Assembly: GCA_024695575.1 (NCBI GenBank)
Contig: JAILHY010000043.1
Location: 1 to 42,666, forward strand
Direction of reading: 5' to 3'
Length of the DNA stretch: 42,666 nt
Origin: Lachnospiraceae bacterium
GTDB taxonomy: Bacteria > Bacillota > Clostridia > Lachnospirales > Lachnospiraceae
Both the position numbers and the translations under genes were made by a program. Positions 1 to 7,828 of the stretch are shown here, piece by piece; position 1 is the stretch's first letter; each line of letters starts with the position of its first letter. The notes below the pieces were generated by a model. It did not search any database and was not told where the DNA came from. It worked only from the letters and a program-made list of their open reading frames with translations.

Positions 1-2
1 AC

Positions 3-1349
3 TACAACGTGCGGACCCTCAAGACAGCGTTGTTAAGGCATCTTGGACTTAGAGATGATGCGGTTTCTTTTGCAAAAGAAACCTTAAGTATCGATCCCCT
101 TGAAATGGGCGCAAGATTTGAGCTTGCCAAGCTGTCGGAAAACTCCGACTGGACGGAAATAATGCGAGCCGACAACGAGGATTACAGGGAACTTTCAATG
201 ATATATATGGAAGCCGGTCTCGATGCGGAAGCGCGTGAGATTCTTTTGGCTTGTCCCAATAAGAATGAACCCATGACTTACTATTATCTTTATCACTTAA
301 CAGGTGAGGAGGAGTGGCTTAAGAAGGCTGAGGAAACGGATTCGCTTCACTGCTTTCCCAACCGCCTTATGGATGTGGTGGTATTAAGCAAAGCGGTTTC
401 TAAGGATTGCCCCATGGCGGCTTACTATCTTGGGTGCCTGTATTACGACAAAGGTGAGTGGGAGAAGGCCAGGTCCCTCTGGGAGTCTGTTGAAAATCGT
501 ATAACTTTGCCTACTGTTCACAGGAACCTGTCTCTTGTTTACTACAACAAGTGTCAAGATGTGGAGAAGGCACGTAACGAGATGGAACTTGCATTTAAGA
601 TGGATAAAGAAGATGCAAGGGTTTTCTTTGAACTTGATCAGCTTTACAAGGTCATGGAGCTTTACTACGGCGACAGGCTTGCAAATATGGAGGAAAACAA
701 GGCACTTCTTACCCGCAGGGACGATCTGTACACGGAATACATTTCGCTTTTAAACAGAGACGGGCAATATCAGCTGGCTTACGATCTTATAATGGGACAT
801 AAGTTCCATCCCTGGGAAGGGGGAGAAGGTAAGATTACCGGCGAATACAGGCGTGCTCTCATGGGACTTGCATCAAAGTGCGAGGATTCAGATAAAGGCC
901 GAGAGAAGGCGCGTACTCTGTTGAAACAGGCCCTTAACTTCCCTGAAAATCTTGGTGAAGGAAAGCTCATCGGCGAGCTTGACAACGATATATACTGGAA
1001 TCTTGCATGCCTTTCGGATGGCGCGGAAAAAGAAGAGTATCTTAATCTTGCAGCCAGAGGTGAGAACAATTTCTCGTCCGCCATGTACTATAACGATCAG
1101 CCCCCGGAAATGATGTATTACAGGGCGCTTGCCTTAAACGGTCTTGGACGAAAAGATGAGGCTAAGGCTATCGGTGAAGCCATGGTAGAATATGGTAAGG
1201 AACACAGCGCGGACCGTGTAAAGATTGATTATTTTGCGGTATCACTGCCTGATTTCCTGATATATGAGGCGGATCTTGCGAAAAAGAATGTGAAGCATTG
1301 TGAGAATATGATGAGGCTTGGAGAGAGGATATTACAAGGAACAATATGA
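3..1349 (+). CDS. TPR-repeat protein, C-terminal part (DUF5107-like context); 5' end outside window
   Basis: Open frame continues to the window edge; helical repeats such as CPMAAYYLGCLYYDKGEWEKARSLW; stop overlaps the next ATG (ATGA). Confidence 0.75.
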   Translation, partial: YNVRTLKTALLRHLGLRDDAVSFAKETLSIDPLEMGARFELAKLSENSDWTEIMRADNEDYRELSMIYMEAGLDAEAREILLACPNKNEPMTYYYLYHLTGEEEWLKKAEETDSLHCFPNRLMDVVVLSKAVSKDCPMAAYYLGCLYYDKGEWEKARSLWESVENRITLPTVHRNLSLVYYNKCQDVEKARNEMELAFKMDKEDARVFFELDQLYKVMELYYGDRLANMEENKALLTRRDDLYTEYISLLNRDGQYQLAYDLIMGHKFHPWEGGEGKITGEYRRALMGLASKCEDSDKGREKARTLLKQALNFPENLGEGKLIGELDNDIYWNLACLSDGAEKEEYLNLAARGENNFSSAMYYNDQPPEMMYYRALALNGLGRKDEAKAIGEAMVEYGKEHSADRVKIDYFAVSLPDFLIYEADLAKKNVKHCENMMRLGERILQGTI

Positions 1350-4006
1350 TTTCACTCGATTTATCCGGCGATTGGCTTTGCGTCTCGCCATTAGACTTAA
1401 CGCTTAATAAAAAGGTTAAACTCCCGGGCTCATCCTGCAAAAACGGCATCGGAACACCCGTCAAGTTTTACGACGAGTATTGCAAAGAAGCCGTCAGAGC
1501 GCCAAGAGAGCGCTTTGAGTATATAGGTCCCCTTGACTATTTCAAAACCGTAGATATCCCCGAGGATTTCGAGGGCTGTGAGGTTGTTCTTTTCCTTGAA
1601 CGCGTCAATATTTCATCGCGCCTGTGGTTTGACAATATCGAGATAGGCAGGGGCATTATCGGCCTTTCGACTCCGCATGTGTACAGATTATCGGACAGAG
1701 TAGACAGCGAAGGCAATCCTCTTATCCCCAGGATTTCCGGCAAGCATATGCTGAGGCTTCAGATCGATAACTCTAACCTTCTTAATATGGGGGATATGGC
1801 AAGCGGATATTCCGTTGATACAGGCGGTTACTGGAACGGGGTAGTGGGCCGCATGGAGCTTAGGTGCAAGAGTGCCTGCAGCATCGAGAACGTTTCCGTA
1901 TTTCCTGAGGGTCATAGCCTTCGTATCGATACGGTTACTGTTTCGGATCGCCATGTTCCCATGGATATAAGGAAAGCTGCCATCAAGTACGAAATCACTA
2001 CGCCTGACGGGCAGATTCTGGCTCCCTGGTCACAGGATATCGAGCTTTTTTCCAAGCGCCAGCGCAATCACTATACACTGACACTTCCGGAAAACGGCTT
2101 TTCTTTGTGGAGCGAGTTTAATACGGGACTGTATTCTGTTAAAGTTACTCTTAAAACGGATAGTTCCCTGGATTCTTTTGAAACCACCTTCGGCATTCGT
2201 AAGATCGAGGTCAGAAATAAGGAATTTAAGATAAACGGAAGGACGCTCAGCCTTCGCGGTACAATTAACTGTGCGCAGTATCCTATTACCGGTTACCCGC
2301 CCATGGACGAGGAAACCTGGACAGAGCATTTTACCAAGCTAAAAGAATTCGGATTAAATCACGTTCGTTTCCATGCCTGGTGTCCGCCGGAAGCTGCGTT
2401 TGCCGCGGCAGACAAGCTGGGACTTTACCTTGGTATTGAAATGCCTCTTTGGCTTAACAGGGACGTAACGCCTGTGGAACTGGGAGATGATGACTGGCAC
2501 AGGCTTTATTATCGCGAGGAAGCACTTCGCATCAGTGAGACCTACGGAAATCATCCTTCTTTTGTCATGTTCTCAAACGGCAACGAGAATCTTGGCGATT
2601 ACGCGCTCCTTGAGACCATCACGGAGGAAATGAAGGCTCACGATAACAGGCGGATATACACCATGTCTTCCAATTTTGACCATCCGCTGAGTCCTGCCGA
2701 AGACTATCTTTGCGCTTTTGAGATCCTGCACAATAAGGCGCGTATCCAGTTCCTTCACGATGAAGTAGCCAAGAGTACCACCGTTAACTATGACGAAATG
2801 CGAGCAAAGGTCCCGGTTCCTTTTACATCCTTTGAAGTGGGACAGTACTGCGTATATCCGGATGTTGATATCTGCGAAGATTATACGGGCGCCATGGCTC
2901 CGGTGAATTTTGATATTATCCGCAAGGAAATGAAGCGTCACGGCGTTTATGACAGGTTAAGGGATTACGTAGCAGCCAGCGGTGATCTTGCCGCCAAGCT
3001 TTACAAGGAAGACATCGAAGCGGTACTCAGGACCCGCGGAATGGGAGGCTTCCAGCTTTTGTCCCTTACTGATTACACCGGGCAGAGTACGGCTACCATC
3101 GGTATGCTTGATGTTCTTTTCAGGGAAAAGAAGGTGGTTTCGCCTGAGACCTGGAGAGGCTTTTGTTCGGAAGTTGTGCCACTTCTTTGGGCCAAGCGGG
3201 AGTTTTTAAACACTGAGAGTCTGACAGGCTTCATATCTCTTTATGATCAGGGCGCGAAGGAGATTTCAAATCCTGTTTATGAACTTAAGATAACGGACAA
3301 AACCGGGGAAGAGATTCTTTTTGAAACTAAGATTCCAAGGGCCGAAGAGAAGACAGAAATTGACATTCCACTTGATTTTGTAAAAGAAAACGCTCTCTTA
3401 AAGGTGTATATAACGGTTCGAAACGGGGAGAAAACCTATACCAACTCATGGAGAATCTTTGTATATAAAGACAGTGTTTCAAGATCTGAAGGCGCTGTCA
3501 TTCCGGCGGAACTAATCGTAAATTCCGGGGAAACGTATGAAAAAGCGGTAAGGGCAGGCGGGAAATATCTGATCACGCCCGATTATTTCGGCAGAGATAA
3601 TCTTGTAAAGAGTTCCTTTATTCCCGTATTCTGGTCGCCGGTTCACTTCCCGTCCGAAGCTCCCGTTGGCTTTATGATCGATGAGGATTCGCCGGTACTT
3701 AAGTCTTTCCCCACTGAAAAGTACGGGGATTATCAGTGGAAGGAGCCGGTGGATCATTCTCTTTCGGTTCGGCTTCACAACATCCCGGGAAGCCTTATGT
3801 CTGCAGGCTCCAAATCAGAGAGTGGGGCGTTGGTACTTCATCCTGTACTTGAGTTTGTACCGAATTTCGCAGACAACGAACCGAAATCGCCGTTGTTTAC
3901 ATTTAAGGCGGGTAATGCAGAGTTTTTGTACTGCGGCTTCGACCTCGAAAGAACGGACCTCGCTACGAAAGCACTGCGTTGCAGTATAGTTGATTATCTG
4001 GTCTAA
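1346..4006 (+). CDS. Glycoside hydrolase family 2-type protein (beta-galactosidase/beta-glucuronidase-like)
   Basis: 886 aa; sugar-binding N-terminal region, LRGTINCAQYP..., HVRFHAWCPPEAAFAAADKLGLYLGIEMPLW and NHPSFVMFSNGNE motifs typical of GH2. Confidence 0.85.
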   Translation: MISLDLSGDWLCVSPLDLTLNKKVKLPGSSCKNGIGTPVKFYDEYCKEAVRAPRERFEYIGPLDYFKTVDIPEDFEGCEVVLFLERVNISSRLWFDNIEIGRGIIGLSTPHVYRLSDRVDSEGNPLIPRISGKHMLRLQIDNSNLLNMGDMASGYSVDTGGYWNGVVGRMELRCKSACSIENVSVFPEGHSLRIDTVTVSDRHVPMDIRKAAIKYEITTPDGQILAPWSQDIELFSKRQRNHYTLTLPENGFSLWSEFNTGLYSVKVTLKTDSSLDSFETTFGIRKIEVRNKEFKINGRTLSLRGTINCAQYPITGYPPMDEETWTEHFTKLKEFGLNHVRFHAWCPPEAAFAAADKLGLYLGIEMPLWLNRDVTPVELGDDDWHRLYYREEALRISETYGNHPSFVMFSNGNENLGDYALLETITEEMKAHDNRRIYTMSSNFDHPLSPAEDYLCAFEILHNKARIQFLHDEVAKSTTVNYDEMRAKVPVPFTSFEVGQYCVYPDVDICEDYTGAMAPVNFDIIRKEMKRHGVYDRLRDYVAASGDLAAKLYKEDIEAVLRTRGMGGFQLLSLTDYTGQSTATIGMLDVLFREKKVVSPETWRGFCSEVVPLLWAKREFLNTESLTGFISLYDQGAKEISNPVYELKITDKTGEEILFETKIPRAEEKTEIDIPLDFVKENALLKVYITVRNGEKTYTNSWRIFVYKDSVSRSEGAVIPAELIVNSGETYEKAVRAGGKYLITPDYFGRDNLVKSSFIPVFWSPVHFPSEAPVGFMIDEDSPVLKSFPTEKYGDYQWKEPVDHSLSVRLHNIPGSLMSAGSKSESGALVLHPVLEFVPNFADNEPKSPLFTFKAGNAEFLYCGFDLERTDLATKALRCSIVDYLV

Positions 4007-4072
4007 ACGCTATACTCTTGGTTGTAAAACTGCGCCCGATTAAGTATAATTAGGACTTGGAGGAATTCTAAG

Positions 4073-6145
4073 ATGAAATATACTTTTTCGGAATATAAGG
4101 CGCCTGAAATACTGCGTGATCACCTGAATCTTGGTGGCGCAAATCCTTCAGGCGAGGAAATAAAAGTCAATTCTTTGTATCTTGAGCGTGGCGGCAAGCC
4201 CTGGATGAGCGTAATGGGAGAGTACCATTTCTCCCGCGATGATGAGGATAACTGGGCTGCCGAACTGTCCAAAATGTATGCGGGTGGTATAAGGATCGTT
4301 GCCACCTATCTTTTCTGGATTCATCACGAGAAAACTGAAGGCAGTCTTTCTTTTGCGGGAAATCTCAATATACGTAAATTCGTGGAAACTGCTAAGGCTG
4401 CGGGGCTTGAAGTTGTGCTCCGCGTTGGTCCCTGGGCACATGGGGAATGCCGTAACGGAGGGCTCCCGGACTGGATACTTCATAAGCCTTACAAGGTACG
4501 TTCAAATGATCCCGAATATCTTAAAGAAGTTACCCGCTGGTTTAAGGCCATTGCCGACGAGGTAAAGGGGCTTTTCTTTAAGGATGGCGGAAACATTGTG
4601 GCAGTTCAGCTTGAAAATGAGCTCACCGATGATGCCGAGCATCTTGCAAAGTTAAAAGAAATTGCTCTTGAAACCGGTCTTATTGCACCCTTATACACTG
4701 TTACCGGATGGAACTCCGCATTCGGAGCCAAGATCCCTGTTAACGAGGTGCTTCCCGTGTTCGGAGCCTACCCCGATGCGCCCTGGGCTGAGGGTACGGG
4801 TAAGCTTCCTCTTTCCAATCATTATTCTTTTTACAAAATGCGAAACGATACGGCTATCGGTGCCGATATCATAGGGAAAAATAATGATGGATGGCAGTTA
4901 CCCTACGAGCGTTACCCCTTTGTGACCTGTGAGATAGGACCGGGAATGATGAGCACGCACCACAGACGCGTGGTGGTAAGCCCGATGGATGCGTATGCCA
5001 TGAGCCTTGTTAAGCTTGGCTGCGGCAACAATCTTGTGGGTTACTATATGTATCACGGAGGGACCAATCCTACCGGTAAGACCTCCATGAACGAATCGAA
5101 GGCCACCGGTTATCCTAACGATTATCCGGTGCTTAACTATGATTTCGGAACCTGCCTTTCTCAGTACGGCGAGGCAAGAGGGCAGTATCGCTATCTAAAC
5201 CTTTTGCACTTGTTTATTCACGATTTCTGCGAGATTCTTGCGCCTATGTCGCATGTCGAGGCAAGCGAGTTTGTAAAAGAAACCGAGGATAAGCTTAGAT
5301 ACTGCATGCGTTCCGACGGAAAATCAGGTTTTATCTTTGTAAACAATCACCAGAGACTGTATAAACTTTCAGACCGCAAAGATGTGGAATTTGAGGCTCT
5401 TGGAGTGAATTTGCCTTCAATGGATATTGATAGCGATGTGACAGCAATCCTCCCGGTTAACATAACATTGGGAGAATACACCCTTGAATATGCCACGGCA
5501 CAGCTTCTCTGTCGCGATGGAAATACTTTCTTTTTCACTGAAATTCCGGGTGTTGCACCCAGGTTCAGGTTTAAGGGAAGCGACGAGTTCGAGGTTGTTC
5601 CAGGTTTCTATGTTAAGAAGCACGGCAGTATCAACATTGTTGTCCTTGAGTTTAAGGATGCCCTTTGCCTTCGTAAACTGGACGGTAAGCTCTACGCCGG
5701 CGAAGATTGTGATCTCTATCTTGGTAAGGATGAGCTTACAGGAAAGAAGGTCCTTTCCTCTATCGAACCCGGTGATTTCAGGTACAGAGAGTGGTCCGGA
5801 GCAGAGTTTTACGAGCATGATAAAGAAGTTGACTATAATCCTCCAAAGTGGGATATTATTGAATGTGAAGCGCCTTTTTCCGTGCCCGAAATGTTTGCTT
5901 GGGAGCTTGATATAGAGTCAGATACACCCAGGAAGCAGACCTGGAAGGAGATCACAACATCTTCAAAAGAAGGCTTTATCGAGATAGATTATAAGTATGA
6001 TACAGCCATTATCTTTGCAGACGGAAAGCCCGTAGCCGATAAGTTTTATGACGGCACTCCATGGCGTGTTCCGGCTTTACTTGTGGCAGATAAAAAGTCT
6101 TACATCGTAATGAGCGAACTTAAGAACGATATTTCAATAACGTAA
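4073..6145 (+). CDS. Glycoside hydrolase family 35 beta-galactosidase
   Basis: 690 aa; GEYHFSR, LRVGPWAHGECRNGGLPDWIL, IVAVQLENEL and MYHGGTNP motifs of GH35; SD ttggagg upstream. Confidence 0.9.
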   Translation: MKYTFSEYKAPEILRDHLNLGGANPSGEEIKVNSLYLERGGKPWMSVMGEYHFSRDDEDNWAAELSKMYAGGIRIVATYLFWIHHEKTEGSLSFAGNLNIRKFVETAKAAGLEVVLRVGPWAHGECRNGGLPDWILHKPYKVRSNDPEYLKEVTRWFKAIADEVKGLFFKDGGNIVAVQLENELTDDAEHLAKLKEIALETGLIAPLYTVTGWNSAFGAKIPVNEVLPVFGAYPDAPWAEGTGKLPLSNHYSFYKMRNDTAIGADIIGKNNDGWQLPYERYPFVTCEIGPGMMSTHHRRVVVSPMDAYAMSLVKLGCGNNLVGYYMYHGGTNPTGKTSMNESKATGYPNDYPVLNYDFGTCLSQYGEARGQYRYLNLLHLFIHDFCEILAPMSHVEASEFVKETEDKLRYCMRSDGKSGFIFVNNHQRLYKLSDRKDVEFEALGVNLPSMDIDSDVTAILPVNITLGEYTLEYATAQLLCRDGNTFFFTEIPGVAPRFRFKGSDEFEVVPGFYVKKHGSINIVVLEFKDALCLRKLDGKLYAGEDCDLYLGKDELTGKKVLSSIEPGDFRYREWSGAEFYEHDKEVDYNPPKWDIIECEAPFSVPEMFAWELDIESDTPRKQTWKEITTSSKEGFIEIDYKYDTAIIFADGKPVADKFYDGTPWRVPALLVADKKSYIVMSELKNDISIT

Positions 6146-6166
6146 ACAATAACGAGGTGCATTACC

Positions 6167-6883
6167 GTGTTAGAATTACAGAATGTGAGTTACACAGTTG
6201 AGGACAACAAAGAAATAATCAATAACGTGAGTCTCAAGTTTGACAAGGGTTTCACCGCCATCACCGGTCCAAACGGCGGCGGCAAATCCACTCTTGCCAA
6301 GATCATCATGGGGGTCATCAAACCCACATCCGGGAGTATAATATTAGATGACAGGGATATCACCGATATGTCGGTTACGGACCGTGCCAACAACGGATTA
6401 AGCTTTGCTTTTCAGCAGCCTGTCCGTTTTAAGGGACTTACGGTTAAGGATCTTCTGACCCTTGCATCAGGCCGAAACACCGATATTAACGAGGCCTGCA
6501 ACATTCTTTCGGAAGTCGGGCTTTGCGCCAAAGACTACATCAACCGTGAAGTCAACGCTTCCCTTTCAGGCGGCGAATTAAAAAGAATAGAGATCGCTAC
6601 GGTCATTGCAAGAGGTTCCAAGGTTTCTTTGTTTGACGAACCCGAGGCCGGTATCGATCTTTGGAGTTTTAATTCTTTAATCAAGGTTTTCGAGCGTCTT
6701 CACGATACGGTGGACGGCTCCATAATAATCATTTCCCATCAGGAGCGTATCCTTAAGACCGCAGACAGGATCGTGGTCCTTGCAGGCGGCAAGGTTACGG
6801 GAGACGGAACCAAAGACGAGATATATCCTAAATTGGAAGACGGTGAGGCATACGGTGCCTGCACCAGACTTTCGGAGGCATAA
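6167..6883 (+). CDS. sufC: SufC-like ABC ATPase (Fe-S cluster assembly)
   Basis: Walker A GPNGGGKSTL, signature LSGGELKR, SufC-like FDEPEAGIDLWSF; paired with a SufB-like gene 2 nt downstream. Confidence 0.85.
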   Translation: MLELQNVSYTVEDNKEIINNVSLKFDKGFTAITGPNGGGKSTLAKIIMGVIKPTSGSIILDDRDITDMSVTDRANNGLSFAFQQPVRFKGLTVKDLLTLASGRNTDINEACNILSEVGLCAKDYINREVNASLSGGELKRIEIATVIARGSKVSLFDEPEAGIDLWSFNSLIKVFERLHDTVDGSIIIISHQERILKTADRIVVLAGGKVTGDGTKDEIYPKLEDGEAYGACTRLSEA

Positions 6884-6885
6884 AC

Positions 6886-7803
6886 ATGGATGAAATAGCT
6901 AAGACATTACTGCGTGAGGTGGCGGATCTTCACGAAGTTCCCACCGGTGCCTACAATATTAGGGCTAACGGTAAGCTTGACAGCCGAAACACCACGGCCA
7001 ATATCAATATCGTAACTAAGGAAGATAAGCCGGGCATCGATATCATCATAGCTCCCGGAACCAAGCGTGAGAGTGTTCATATCCCGGTCATCATCAGTGA
7101 AACGGGACTTAAGGACCTTGTATATAACGATTTCTATGTTGGAGAGGATGCGGATGTTACCATAATCGCCGGATGCGGTATACACAACTGCGGTGATCAG
7201 GAATCCGCTCACGACGGCATCCATACTTTCCACCTCGGAAAGAACTCCAAGGTCCGTTATTACGAGAAGCATTACGGAGAGGGCGATGGAAACGGTACAA
7301 ATGTCATGAACCCCACCACCGTTGTTTATCTTGATGAGGGAGCGTACCTCGAAATGGAGACAACCCAGATCAAAGGTATCGATTCCACCAAGCGTGTAAC
7401 CAAGGGCGAACTTAAGGATCATGCCACCTTTATAGTTCGCGAAAAGATAATGACTCACGGTTGTCAATTTGCCGTTACGGACTTTGATGTACAATTGAAC
7501 GGTGAGGGCTCAAGCACCAACGTAATGTCCAGATCGGTAGCAAAGGGGAAGTCAAGACAGGAGTTTTTCTCCAACATCGAAGGCAACGCCCGTTGCAGCG
7601 GACATTCCGAATGTGACGCGATCATCATGGACGAAGCGATCGTGGCAGCAAGCCCCAAGTTAACCGCAGCCAATATTGATGCAAGCCTGATTCACGAAGC
7701 TGCCATCGGAAAGATAGCAGGTGAACAGATAATGAAACTTATGACTCTTGGCTTATCTGAAGCGGAGGCGGAGGAACAGATAGTTAACGGATTCCTGAAA
7801 TAG
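6886..7803 (+). CDS. SufB/SufD-family Fe-S assembly scaffold (short, minimal SmsB-like form)
   Basis: 305 aa; AHDGIHTFHLGKNSKVRYYEKHYGEG and C-terminal HEAAIGKIAGEQIMKLMTLGLSEAEAEEQIVNGFL, typical of SufB/D. Confidence 0.85.
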   Translation: MDEIAKTLLREVADLHEVPTGAYNIRANGKLDSRNTTANINIVTKEDKPGIDIIIAPGTKRESVHIPVIISETGLKDLVYNDFYVGEDADVTIIAGCGIHNCGDQESAHDGIHTFHLGKNSKVRYYEKHYGEGDGNGTNVMNPTTVVYLDEGAYLEMETTQIKGIDSTKRVTKGELKDHATFIVREKIMTHGCQFAVTDFDVQLNGEGSSTNVMSRSVAKGKSRQEFFSNIEGNARCSGHSECDAIIMDEAIVAASPKLTAANIDASLIHEAAIGKIAGEQIMKLMTLGLSEAEAEEQIVNGFLK

Positions 7804-7828
7804 TTTAAGCTTGGAGTTTATCAGATAA

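Noticed and set aside
6907-7494. 195-aa minus-strand ORF antisense to the sufB-like gene
   Set aside because: Shadow ORF; the plus strand encodes a conserved SufB-family protein.
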